This document shows positions 46,047-57,892 of a stretch of DNA of 64,000 nt, piece by piece. Both the position numbers and the translations under genes were made by a program. Source of the DNA: Solea solea (lineage: Eukaryota > Chordata > Actinopteri > Pleuronectiformes > Soleidae); assembly GCF_958295425.1 (NCBI RefSeq), contig NC_081136.1, positions 1,008,162 through 1,072,161 of the forward strand, in the 5' to 3' direction. The notes beneath the pieces were generated by a model. It was not told the DNA's origin. It searched no databases and was given only the letters and a program-made list of their open reading frames with translations. Position 1 is the first letter of the stretch; every line of letters starts with the position of its first letter.

Positions 46047-47135
46047 TCAATCTCAAGTAAAGACTCGTCCGTCTGAAGCGCGTGTCGCTGTTTTGGTCGC
46101 CGCCCACGAGCTGCAGCTGTGAGTGTCACTGTTTATGTTCTTTATCTTCACTCAGCGACAGACTCACACACTCACACACTCAGTGAAACGACGGCGCCTC
46201 AGTCACAGGGAATAAACAAAGGTGTGCTGGTCCTCGCCGCTGTGAATCACTTCAGCAGCGGTTATATGTGATCACGCTCTGTCATGAGATGGGATTAATA
46301 AACACGACATTTCTGTCCTTCAGTTCCCGACACGTAAACGTGGTCTTGCGGTGACATTTACTTTCCGAGTGGAACGGAGATGGAAAGTTTTTCCAATGTT
46401 TGACTTATTCGGCGTCGCCTCGTCACACAAACTTCACTTCATTTTTTAGTTGAGTCCAAACTTCAACGAAAGGTTAGACGACAAGGAGTGACTGAAGCGT
46501 GACTCAGGATCAGGAGCTGCTAACGAGAGCTAAAGAGAAATTTATACTAAACACAGGGCGCAGGGAGCACAGGGAGAATCTGCCAGGGCGGGGTCACAAA
46601 CCCGTGTCCAAATGTCCAAATCAACCTCTGCATGTTTTTGGACAGTGGGACAAAGACTTATTTCTCAGCATCAAAGCGATCCAGTTCCGTCCGCTCAGGC
46701 TCCGGTGGAGCTTCTCAGAGATGATAGACTGAGCAGTGGCGATGACTTGTTAATGAATCAACATGACACTTGTCACTTTGAACAAAACGGCAACGGCAGA
46801 GCGTCGTAAAAAAAGGCAAAACCCCCGGAGTTCTGGGGCAGAATAACCTTTGCTGACTCCCTAATTAGCCCCTGTCAGCTCGGAGTGGGGCAGTGCCGGG
46901 ACGTGGCGCAGAGGCACACGACTGCAGGAGAGCAAACATCTGAGTAAACTCTAATAACATCAGCATTCTGCCCCGAGGTTAAACGGATACTAATCACTCA
47001 CTGGGTTTGGGCGGCGAGGGCGACGAGGGCGGTGAGGGAAAATTCACTGCCGCAGAAACATCAGCCACAAAGAAGACAAAGAACGAAGCATGACTTCCCG
47101 TGTGGGCCGCGTGGTTGGTGCAGATTTAGGACGAG
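46043..47135. other. Non-coding stretch; possible conserved block near 46830-46960
   Basis: No gene recognised. The block around 46850 has a CCCTAATTAGCCCC homeodomain-type palindromic core (46859-46872) in balanced, non-repetitive sequence, which might be a conserved element. Confidence 0.3.
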
Positions 47136-47232
47136 GTAAATTGGACACTGTGGTGGACGCTTGTTTGTCTCTCTGTCGCCCTCCAATGGACGAGCGACCT
47201 CTCCAGGCTGTGACCCCGCCTTCCAAAGTCTT
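47136..47232 (+). mobile_element. L2-type fish repeat fragment
   Basis: Carries AAATTGGACACTGTGG, TTGTTTGTCTCTCTGTCGCC and GCGACCTCTCCAGGCTGTGA, adjoining the order seen in the 45.7- and 44.8-kb fragments. The 61-codon frame across it is not a gene. Confidence 0.55.
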
Positions 47233-47275
47233 ACCCTGGGCAGTTAAAAGAATAGTTCTGCAGATCTCTGGATAA

Positions 47276-48907
47276 ATCGGGCTCCCAAAGTGTGGGCCGC
47301 GGCCCCCTGGTGGGCTGTGACGGTACTGCCTTTTGGGCCACGTGGGATCATAAAAAGAGTTAAATAAAAATAGAGCAAACAAACGTGATGTGTTCTATTT
47401 CAGCCACCAAGTATGTGATTGAATTTGAATGAGTTGAGATTCAGAACCTTCTCTGTGTTTCTTCTTCTCTGACAATTCCGATCAAACTGGACGTTACATT
47501 TCTTCACCACGTCACAAAGAATCTCACGAGATGTTTAAACTTACTCGCGTTGGCTCAGGATGGAGCGTGAAGCTCGCCGACGTTCTCTCGTCAACATGAC
47601 AAGAAACACTTCCTGTTACATTACTGACTTTTTACAACTCTCTGTTGCCAAATGGAGGAACAGTGCCTCCTAGAGGCCTGGAGGAACAATAACTACAAGA
47701 ACACATGACTCTTCCAGTGACGACACACTCAGTGTCCAGCAGTCTGTTGATTTTTGCCAGAGCAGGTGCTAAATAAAAACCAGCAGGTACCAGGTACGAT
47801 CCAAGAAACCCAGACCAGAGTCGAGTCAAGCCGAGCAGTGGCAGAATTCCATGAATTGCGACGTCTAAAAAGTTCCAGTGCGTGAGATTTAGTGCAGGAA
47901 ACCACTGTGACCCTGACGTGCCAGGAAAAGTCCCCTCTCCTTCATTTGTGTCCCAAGCTTCCATTTTAAAAATCTCTGCTTGGTTTTATCTGTTTAAGCT
48001 GCTGCAGAAACGAGTAACTGGATTATTCCAGGACTGTGGAAAGCGTGCACTGTTTATTTTAAAGTGATTATACACTCATTTAAAACGCAATTGTGCACAA
48101 TGTATTCAATTTTGGCCGATGTATCCTCCTGAATGTTCAAATAAAAAGAGCGGGGAAACACTTTCATGCTGATAATGAGCTCATTGGTACAAACTCAGAC
48201 ACATTACAGGGTTTCATGGTTCACACAGATGTGTTTTTTAATAACTGTGCTCCCTCTCCCCGCGGCTGAGGTCATTCTTCTGAGATTAAGGTGATGGAGT
48301 GTGGATGAAGACAAGACTCGGGTCAAGCTGTGCTCGGGGAGAACAGAATCTGTTTCTTAGAACCTTTTGGTGTCACACACACACACACATACAGTGAGTC
48401 CGCTGCTCGGAGAATAGACAAGAGAACGTTTGCACCCAGTTTCACGGCCGCAGGCGTTCACAGAGCATCATATATTATCTTTATGTCGAGCCAGCGTCAC
48501 AACACTTTTCTGCAGGATTCTCGGATCCACTTGAAGGAACCGAGCGTGGAGACTTTCCAGAGGGGGAGGTCCTAACTAAAGTTTAGCAGGTGGAACTTTT
48601 AGGCAGCATTTGTATTGTTCAAACAACATTTTTTTATTTGCACAGCAAATTATTGACATTGGTAAAGTATTCTTTGTTATCCAAATTATTGTTACACTAT
48701 TATAGTTATAGTTAGATATTTGCACTTTTCATATTTTTATTTGAAAATAACTTTCTCATGAAGCAATATTGTGGTTATTTGTGTCACTAAAGCAAAAATA
48801 AATGTTATACTTGACACATTGTTACAATTCCGCGAGAGTCGCGGGGCCCCCGGGAAATTTCTTCCTCCAAAGGGGGGGCCCCAACAGAAAAAGTTTGAGA
48901 ACCACTG
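47276..48907. mobile_element. Possible hAT element, ends ~1.63 kb apart
   Basis: The right end, AAAAAGTTTGAGAACCACTG (48888-48907), is the reverse complement of the CAGTGGTTCTCAAACTTTTT end typical of Charlie-like hAT elements. The left end near 47281 reads CTCCCAAAGTGTGGGCCGCG, another hAT-like start, with its terminal four bases diverged. Both ends abut G/C-rich CCCC/GGGG segments. No transposase domain was found inside and no clear 8-bp duplication was visible, so the two ends might belong to different elements. Confidence 0.45.
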
Positions 48908-50660
48908 ATCTAATGTGACAGGATTGTGAGGAGACTTCAGATTGTCTTTCTACACGATGAGATTTCCGACAACTTTTCCCCATAAACCCTTGGCTCGCTC
49001 ACGCCTGCGCTCCGCTCTGGTGTTAGCACGATGACCTTCACGTCCTCCAGACGGACGGCTGCGTCCCGTCACTGCTCCTCTGATCTGTGATGAGTCATAA
49101 CAGAGTCTTTATCTTTGCACTACATCTCTCCAGAGAGCTGAGTGTAGTAAACACTGGAGCCTGGAGGCTTTTCACACAACTTCTCCAGCTTCTCGAGCCA
49201 CTTTCCCACTCGCACTCCAGACACAGGTGCGACATTGTTTTTAAAACTGCGTGCAAAGATATTTCTGAGCCGCTCTGGTTTCCACACGGTGCTCGAGAGC
49301 AGCATAAATGCGGGGTCGTGATGAGCGAGCGCGCTGCAGCTCGGTGGGATAATGGTCTCACAGGTCACGTGTTACCCACTTATTATGAACTTAAACCAAC
49401 TTTCATTTACATTGGAGGCAGAGCCGCCATCGTTTCCTTTCATTGTTGTGCCAGAGGTGTACATTATGTAGGGGTGGGCGGGATTACAGGTCTCCAGGGA
49501 CTGAGGACTGTATAATTTATGAGGGGAGGACTGGAACCCAAATCCCAGGCGGGAAGGAAATACATTGTTAGGAAGATTTCACCTTCAACACGTCAGTCAG
49601 GACAGAATCTGTATCGTCTGATGTTGCTCGAATTGACTGGATTGGATAATGGAAACATCCTCGCGGTGATATATGTGAAAAGTAGTTTTACATTGATCAA
49701 TAGTTGCCGAAGTTTCCGACGCACGGGACTCAAACCTGACGTTGGACTGTGTTTCACTGTCGAGGGCTCGATAACAAGACCAAGACTCGCTCCCCAAGAC
49801 TCCATATGTTTCTATCAAATATCAGCAGCAGAGATACAAGCAGTCAATCACTGAACTGTAGAAAGTCTAACTTTTACTTTTGAATAAAGCCAGTTTTCCG
49901 CTGGTGTGCAGAGCCTTTCACTCCACTGCAGTCGTCCAGCGGTTTATCAGCTCCGCCTCCGACTCATGTCACCGTGGCCAACGTGTTGATTTGTACGGTC
50001 TTCATTTTGGCAGTGGAGATGCTGACGCCGCACACACACGCCGCTCACGCAGCCATCACTCAGCTGAGAGATAGAAAAGTGTAACCTCTGTAAACAGTGT
50101 CACCGGTTTCCTTGTGTTTTTAGTTCCATACGCGTTGGATTCCGGCATTTGCCTGACAACGGACGTGAGTCAGAGAGGCTTTTTCTAATGTAATTTACTG
50201 CCCATAAGTATGTTTGTACATCTGTTTAAAAGCTTTAAAGTCGTATCTATAAACCTGGTCTATGTACTAAGAGCTCTGCAGCAGCCAGGACTTGACAAAA
50301 CTAGCCAGAGTGTGAATTTCCGTGTTTCCTTCGTGCTACAGTACGGCACGCTTTGGAACAGTAAAGCCCTCGGTCAAGGGAGTGATGCTCGTCTGTAGTC
50401 CAGTCCTCGGTCTGTCGTGGGTCTAGCTCCACCCGGACCGTACCATTTACTCTGGAAGGTTACAGAGAAATGGAACGGTTGCTTCCAGTTATTTTGGTAC
50501 ACACACACACACACACAAAATACTCACCCAACTCGGTGGAAACACGACATCATGCATTTGGGAAAAGGAGGCGTGAGCAGGGCTGCAATCTGCAGTCCCA
50601 CCATTAGATGTCCCTAATGGCCTCTCAAAGAAACCCTAACGCTGCTGCTTGTTTATTAAC
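48908..50660. other. Non-coding stretch, no gene seen
   Basis: A 142-codon frame at 49087-49515 overlaps 88- and 82-codon frames on the other strand and has no domain. An (AC)n tract of nine units is at 50499-50516. Confidence 0.45.
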
Positions 50661-50955
50661 CAGAACCAGGAAGAGAGAGCGAATGAGACTTTAAGCTCCT
50701 CCTCCTCTTTGTATACAAAGCACTTCATGGGCTAGGACCAAGCTACACTGCTAACTCCCTCGTTAGCTACACTATGATCCGCAGCTGGTTTATTGGAGTT
50801 TTCCAAGTGTGGAAAGAAAATTGGTGAAGCCGCCTTTGTTACTTACGCCCCTAAGGTTTGGAACCCTTGGTACCCTTAGATATCAGGGAAGTCGACTCAG
50901 TGGATATTTGTCAAAGAAAACTTCAAACGTATCTTTTTCTCTAGCCTTCAACTAG
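50661..50955 (+). pseudogene. Broken LINE reverse-transcriptase C-terminal fragment (L2/CR1-like)
   Basis: Translating forward with frame changes gives, in order, RTRKRE, then YKALHGLGPSY, then AAFVTYAPKVWNP, then KLQTYLF. This is the order of the region after the polymerase core in fish L2/CR1-type non-LTR elements (RTKKRE..., YKALHG..., AF...P..WN, FK..L.T.LF). The conserved LHWLPV-type stretch between the first two blocks is deleted, at least one stop (after NPWYP) and frame changes are present, and nothing upstream of the C-terminal part survives. It is an inactive relic. Confidence 0.72.
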
Positions 50956-52791
50956 CTCCGTTTAAAACTAGAGAATGTGAAGTATATTTTGTTCCACCCG
51001 TCGAGATGCATTAGCGTAGCACTTTACCACCTGTGTCTTTTACTCATTTGGATCCTCCCCCCTCTTTGAACAGTGGCCATGGCGATCAACCATGAGGCCG
51101 GAGCTTAACATTCCCATCGGTGCCACATTGAACACACTCTCCGAATATGTCATCCAAGTGTGAGAAAGCCCAACGGACTGCTTAGCACCTGCCGTAAGTA
51201 CCCACTCTCCCCCACTCTCCCCCACTCTCCTCCTCTCTCCTCCTCTCTCCCTCTCTCCACTGAGCGTTTTAATCAGGACGCCGAGTCAAACGTGCTCATC
51301 TCTGATTTCTCACCTCCAAATCCCTCTGTTGAAGTACGAGGCGTCACGCCGACATATGGATTCCACATTTACATTTCTTCACGAGGTGTTTGAACGCGGC
51401 GCCGTCCGACTTGATAGATTATTGGCCGCGCCGCGGGTTATTGCTCGTAATGAGTTTCAATTTGTCTCCAAAAAATGTCGGCAGATCGGAATTTATGTGC
51501 GCGCGAGCGTCGCATTTACATACCGCCCGCCCCCTCTGACGCAGGACCGCCTCGCCGCGCTTGGCAGGCGGCATTAATAATTATTAATGTATTCATCACA
51601 TCGTGTGAGATAGTGTGTGCGTTATGCACACAGGTGATTTTGTGTGATATTTTTCTGGTGGATTTACGAGCACAGACACAAATAAGCTCTTGACCGTGAA
51701 GTAACGCTGAGACCTCGAGCTGTGTCAGTCCTTCAGGAGGCTTCAGGGCCAGGCTGGTGGTGTGAGGAGGAGGAAAATGATATCTAATAATTTACAGGTA
51801 AGTAAGTCATACTGGCACACAGTGACACGTTTGTCCTAACAGCAGCTAAAAGCATGATAATTCCCCCCCGGAGAGTCTGAGGGGCCGTAAACAGAAGCTC
51901 AAATGAAGGCTCGTGTTGCTTGGACGTGTAAATAACAAGTAACCGTTTGCAAAGTGCTAAAATGTCAATGCCACGTTAACAGATTATCCCCCCGTCCTCC
52001 AAAAAGCCCCAGAAAATCTATGAATGCAGCTTTAAACTCAGTGACAGATCGTCTTTTAGCGACTGCACCTTTGCTCTTGAGCGTCTTCAGCTCACACTTG
52101 CTCGGTGCTTTCAGGCAGACACAGTTCTGGTTCTGGTTCTGGTTCCAGTTCCATTCTGGAGTCGCGTTCACACCAGTTTAAGTGGAACCAAAGTGGGAGG
52201 ATGTGTCTCCACTTTGCAGGTTCCCAAACTGTTGACTCAAAATTAGCCGGAAACCGCGACGGAGCCGTGCCCTGAGGGCTAAATATGATTCTAAAGAATT
52301 TGGCTCTTAATGGAAAGTGAAGATTGTGAACTGCTGAGTCTCCTGGGGACACTCGGGGTCTACTGGCAGCTCATCAGATTAATCTGAATAAAGGATTTCA
52401 GACACAGCAGCAGATCACAATCTAAATCACTGATGTGGACTTTGCTCTGGGAGTGACGGGAAAGAGGAGCAAATAAATGTTCTTCAGTTACCGTAGACTG
52501 AAGCAGATGTACATTTTATTAGGTTAAAATCATCTGTTCTATCTTCTGTCCCTGCGTTAGACAGCAAACTTCTTTCTTTACCGCTTATTTCATCCAAATT
52601 GGTGTTTTTTGATTGCATTTTGCTCCTGCAGCCACTTTTTAACAGTGACATAGCAAAAGCTCTTTAAAACACATCAGATGTTTCTGTAGATTTGGCGTCG
52701 CTCTGTAAAGACGGACGTCACGTAGAGAATGTGGGAACACTCGATATCAACAAGCTCACTTTTCACTCTGGGAATGTGTGTTAACACTCTC
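50956..52791. other. Non-coding stretch with a 10-bp tandem repeat
   Basis: CCCACTCTCC occurs three times and TCCTCTCTCC twice within 51201-51258. A perfect GTAAGT donor sequence at 51194-51199 follows a ~130-bp segment with an acceptor-like tract, but the frames there are short and broken. TTCTGG/TTCCAG repeats are at about 52126-52154. Confidence 0.45.
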
Positions 52792-52942
52792 AACACACAC
52801 ACACACACACACACACTGACAGCGCTGTCATGTGACGCTGTCCAGAGCCGTATCTCACATGGAATTCCAGCTCTTTGAGGTGATATTGTGCAGATGTGCA
52901 GAAGTGAGTGTCTGTCTGTCTCTGTGTGTGTGTGTGTGTGTG
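52792..52942. repeat. Second inverted (AC)n - (GT)n pair
   Basis: (AC)12 at 52792-52816 and (GT)10 at 52923-52942 are in inverted orientation about 105 bp apart. A further (CA)n tract lies at 53127-53160. Confidence 0.9.
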
Positions 52943-53160
52943 TCTCACTCTCTCCTCTGAACGCACACTTGTTCACGCCCCGGGTCACTTTCGTGTCACG
53001 CCGGCCAAAATCCGTGCCACAGATTTAACGGAGGGGGCAACGTGGCGCGGCTATAGTAGCGGGAGCAGATGCGGTTCCCGACCACCCAGCACTGCGTTCA
53101 CACTGGCTGCTTAAGATAACAGAGTCAACACACACACACACACACACTCACACACACTCA

Positions 53161-55395
53161 TAACTTGGTGCCTAATGCATATGCATTGACGCGCCAAACA
53201 TCATCCATTAGCTGCACCAGGGGCCTGAGTGCTGCTGCTGCTGCTTCAAGTGTCAAATATGCATGAGGGAGCGGAGGTCTGTGTCTCATAATCCTCGGGG
53301 CAATTAATGCCATCGTTTCCAGGGCTGAGCATCAAATCTCTCCCTCTCTCTCTGGGCTGGTTTTTGTTGGTGGACTCATTCAGACGTGCTCCGGCCCCCG
53401 AGGCTTTGCTCTTATAGATCGGCTCCTCGTGGAAGTCGACAGCTGGGCCGTACGTGGAGGAGCGACGCGGTGGTTAACGAGGCTGCGGGAGGAAAAAAGA
53501 CCTCGTTTCATACCCGACGTTAACGTCCGTCTCTGAGCGATCCGGTCACGTGACGACAGGTCTGAAGGAACCCACTCTGTCTTCCTCTCTCAGCTGATGA
53601 CCTCTGACCCCACTGCAGTCTCACTGTGAACCCACTGATCCCATTTCATGTTACCGCAGCGTAAGTAGGGATTTGAGTTCACGGATCGCGTGACATGAAC
53701 TGAGTCTTGGTTTTGTTTTTGTTGAACTGACACAGGGATTAAATGTTGTGTCGTTGTCTTTTATTATTCTGGCCGAGCTCGTCGCTGCTGCTCCAGTTGG
53801 ATATTGACTGAAATGTTCAGCCTCGTGTGGCGGGCGGGCGGGGGTTTGGGGGGGAGGGGCCTCATTGATTGCACTTAAAGTGACAAGATTGAGGAGGCCC
53901 ACTCTGACACGTTATCCCCGTCGCCGACAACAGACAAAGTGTGCACCAGAGGAGCAGTGACCATTGATTTTTGACGCCCGTGAATCAGCCACTTTAAAAT
54001 AAGTCAACAATTTTTTCTGGTAACATAAGGACTGGACAGCCTGTCTGATTTAAGAGGGCGAGTAAAATACTTTGGTAATAAATAGACCTTGTGCCACGTT
54101 CTGACGCTCCGGTGTGTAAATATTATTTGGGCTCCTGTGTGCGGCCAGTTCAGGCCTCCGCGAGGTTTTGTTGTGCATAATTCACCGGTGAGGCAAGAAG
54201 CTGATGCAGCCTCTCCCTCCTCTTATGATCATCCATCAGGTAAAAGGGCTTTTTTCTAACATGAGGCTGTCAACAAGAAATAACAAATGTGACACATGAT
54301 TACAGGGTAATAACGGCCCGAGGTCACGGGAATGTGACCTCGTTCAGAGCGAAGAAGAAGAAAGTGAAAGCAGCGGTCACGTCGGGGGGGCGTCGCCGGG
54401 GAACGGCTCGTCAGACGTCGTGTTTCAGATTCACAAACTCAAACAAACGCGGGTCGTTTGTCTCGATTCTCGCGGGACTGTTCGGCAACAAGTCGTCTGG
54501 ATTTTTGACTCTGCTGTTATGTCTCGCAGCAAAAAGGCCACTGCGTGTTGTAATATCAGCACTGACACAGAAAACCTGTGGGCTTTTTGATGCAGAGCCG
54601 TCCTGGTCCAAAGCATTTGGAGTCTGTGCGAAACCGCTGCTTAAAAAACACCTCTTCTCTCTCGTCTCTGATTGATATTGTGTTAAATCCATCAGAATAA
54701 TCTTCCAGGAAATTGCACGGCGGGTTCTGCACAAGGCAAAATCCACTCGCAGCGAGAACGAGGAAGAAAAGACGGCAAAAATATACATGGTGCAGACGAG
54801 TGTGGCTCGTGGAGGAAGGGAAAACACTAAATTAATGAGTAAACAACAAGATACTGTAATTGAATAGAGGGTGAGGGGAGGGGAGAAAGAATATTAGACA
54901 CGCTTCAGTGATCCCAGCTCCTTCCACGCCACTGTTCCTTTTCCCGTGCTTCGCCCGCAGGTCTCTGGTTCTATGTGCTGCATCGTCAATTACCCATGAA
55001 AATAAGAGAGTGATTAACACACTTAACGACGACGACGACGAGCACCAACTGGAAAAAAACAAAGACGCTGAAGCACCTGCAAGGACATGTTTCCCACTTC
55101 TTCTTCTTCTTCTTCTTCTCTTTACCAAAGCTGCAGCTTTATGACTTTGTTTCACAGCGTCTAATCAAAACAGGTGAGACGAACAAGAGAAACAATAAAC
55201 CGGGGAAATGCTTTATTGCATCATTTTCTTTACTCGAGTGTCAGAACACGATGCAGGGTGGTATGTTGTGTCTTTGAGAGGACGTGTTAATGACCCGGGA
55301 TTAGGAGACACTGTCACAGCAGCGAGGCACAGATACAAATCACAATTTACAGCAAAGTAAATGGAATTATTTTATTTTAACTCTGTCTTCAGACG

Positions 55396-55396
<1 letters not shown>
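53161..55396. other. Non-coding stretch, no gene seen
   Basis: Contains (ACG)n at 55021-55041 and (TTC)n at 55096-55119. Frames of 128-138 codons lie on opposite strands over 54289-54827 without domains. Confidence 0.45.

Positions 55397-55432
<36 letters not shown>
55397..55432. repeat. (ATT)n microsatellite
   Basis: Twelve uninterrupted ATT units. Confidence 0.95.
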
Positions 55433-55433
<1 letters not shown>

Positions 55434-55568
55434 ACGCCCTGACGATGGACAAACTAAAGGCCACCACACGTTGAGGTGATGGACATCTCTGTTTTTCTCT
55501 GTGTGTCCAAGATGTTTGTCAACTTTCCAGTTGTGCATTGGGTGTCGTGACCTTTTGGACTTATTTAA

Positions 55569-55906
55569 CCCATAAAAGGACCAGAAAATGTTATTTACAA
55601 CTAACTGCCACGTTAAAATAGTGTATTAACCGTTTAAAATGAAGAAAAATAAACGCTGTAGTTGTACACGAACACCAGATTTGCGCGTGTTCAATTTGAA
55701 ACGTGAACAGTATAAAACACATTTACAATAACATCTCTTTGAGTTTTTTGAGTCTCAATGTCCAAAAACGGCGCTGATGCAAGGCAGTGAAATTACCGTA
55801 ATAACCACACGTTGGCCTAAAATGTGCAACTTCTCAGCTTTCAGAAACCGTTGGGATTTTTTCCGACAGCACAAACGTGTCGCCGGTGATGCGCTTGGTG
55901 TTTTAA
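55569..55906 (-). mobile_element. Dispersed TTAA-associated repeat, copy C
   Basis: Starts at TTAA (55565-55568) with CCCATAAAAGGACCAGAAAA and contains, in reverse orientation, the same blocks as copy B: GTGTATTAACC, GAACAGTATAAAACA, TTACCGTAATAACCACAC and TTTTTTCCGACAGCACAAAC. The far end near GCTTGGTGTTTTAA is eroded. Confidence 0.6.
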
Positions 55907-57175
55907 TGTGACACACTTTGAACACTGAATTCAATGTTTAACAAATCGCAAACAAACTACAAACTAAAAAAATTCTGATATCGCCAAATTTCTTCACCCT
56001 GAGACCAGAGCTCAGCTTGTGACAGAGTGGTTTGGAGGCATGTGACAGGGTTACTGTATATTCTATTAAGAACATTTCTTTGATTTGTTACCCACATTTT
56101 TCTCCCCTTCTTTTTCCCCGTATTTTAATCACCCCGTGGATTCCAGCGCTCCAGGTGACGCGCGGCTCTTCCAGCTGGACGGGATTAGCGACGCTCGGGG
56201 CTGAATGTTTGTGGAGGATCTAAATGCCGCGTGGCTTCTGTGTGTGTGACCACCTGTGCGTAATGAGCATACGTGAATCATGTCCCTTCATCGGGTTTAA
56301 TTAGCTCGTAAATGTCAACATGTGAAGCCGTTGTTGTCGTTGTTGTTGTGGAGCGTCCGCGCGTTGTTTGCCCTCGTGGACGAAAGCGACGGCTGTGCAT
56401 CTTTTTTTTGACTCGCTGGACAATTAGAAAGAAAAGAAAGAAGCTGCTCGAGGCGACGCTCACTCGCGAGGCTTCCATTCCTCCCAACATGCATCACAAC
56501 AGAAACAGGAGATCAGCGTCCTGGCAACCACCAATTACTGTAAGGCCACATATCCTTCACACGAGGGCCGTTGCTTAATCAACGCTCTGAGAATAATGAG
56601 CCAAAGAAAACAGTAATTACTGAAGCTAGCTCATTGATTATAGTTCCGCCCCTGACTAATCCCGCGGGGGATTGGGAGCAGGCGGACGTCTCCAAACACA
56701 TGCACTTGATATCAACATGTGACAACACAATATAATAATCCATTCATCATCTTGGATCATTCACGTACGACGCACACGTCGTGTTCTGTTCACACGTGGC
56801 GACTGACGACGGCGCCGGGTCCTCGATAAACGTATTCACACTCCAACACCGATTGACTACTAATGTCTTAACGGTGCCTGGATCAGCGCTGGGAATTGAG
56901 CACGGAATAATGATTTACACGAATCGGTCGCGGAAGACGCGAACACGCAAGATGCCGTCGCATTAGTTTTGTAAATTATAGTCTGCGATGTAGACTCTGA
57001 TCCAAGGATCGCGAGGTTTGTTATGTTTCGGACGAGCTGATACGATCGCGATAAAAATGTAAAATCATGTTGTTTATGTCTAAGAATATTTGTGACACAC
57101 TTGGAGAATGTTGTGTTGATCACAGCTTCAAGGTTTGAAAGATCGAAAATGACTGATATCAATATGTGATCTGAA
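55907..57175. other. Non-coding stretch; motif-rich block at 56600-56680
   Basis: No gene recognised. Around 56611-56622 lies the palindrome CAGTAATTACTG. The block CTAATCCCGCGGGGGATTGG holds two inverted TAATCC/GGATTG cores as used by Otx/Pitx-type homeodomains. This is a candidate enhancer only. Confidence 0.35.
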
Positions 57176-57892
57176 GGTGAATGAACGATGAGGACAGGTG
57201 AATAAAAGATGAGGACAGGAGAGTGATGAGGACAGATAAACGATGAGGACAGGTGAATGAATGATGAGGACAGGTGAACGATGAGGACAGGTGAATGAAT
57301 GATGAGGACAGGTGAACGATGAGGACAGGTGAATGAATGTTGAGGACAGGTGAATGAATGATGAGGACAGTTGAATAAACAATGAGGACAGGTGAATCAA
57401 CAATGAGGACAGGTGAGTGATGAGGACAGATGAATGAATGATGAGGACAGGTGAATGAATGATGAGGACATGTGAATAAACAATGAGGACAGGTGAGTGA
57501 TGAGGACAGATAAACGATGAGGACAGGTGAATGAATGATAAGGACAGGTGAATGAATGATGAGGACAGGTGAACAATGAGGACAGGTGAATGAATGTTGA
57601 GGACAGGTGAACGATGAGGACAGGTGAATGAATGTTGAGGACAGGTGAATGAATGATGAGGACAGTTGAATAAACAATGAGGACAGGTGAATAAACAATG
57701 AGGACAGGTGAGTGATGAGGACAGATGAATGATGAGGACAGGTGAATGAATGATGAGGACAGGTGAACGATGAGGACAGGTGAATGAATGTTGAGGACAG
57801 GTGAATGAATGATGAGGACAGGTGAACGATGAGGACAGGTGAATGAATGATGAGGACAGGTGAATGAATGATGAGGACAGGTGAATGAATGA
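57176..57892. repeat. 17/21-bp minisatellite with higher-order structure
   Basis: Core GATGAGGACAGGTGAA with either ATGAAT inserted (21-bp form) or omitted (17-bp form). Distinct variants recur at longer spacing: TTGAATAAAC at 57371 and 57666 (295 bp) and GAGTGATGAG at 57221 and 57495 (274 bp), so blocks of ~275-295 bp were duplicated. The 308-codon minus-strand frame across it (57128-58054) is an artefact of the stop-poor repeat. Confidence 0.93.

Noticed and set aside
51060..51199. Possible internal exon ending in a perfect GTAAGT donor
   Set aside because: The only frame open from the acceptor-like site stops before the donor and the other frames stop earlier, so it cannot be an internal coding exon.
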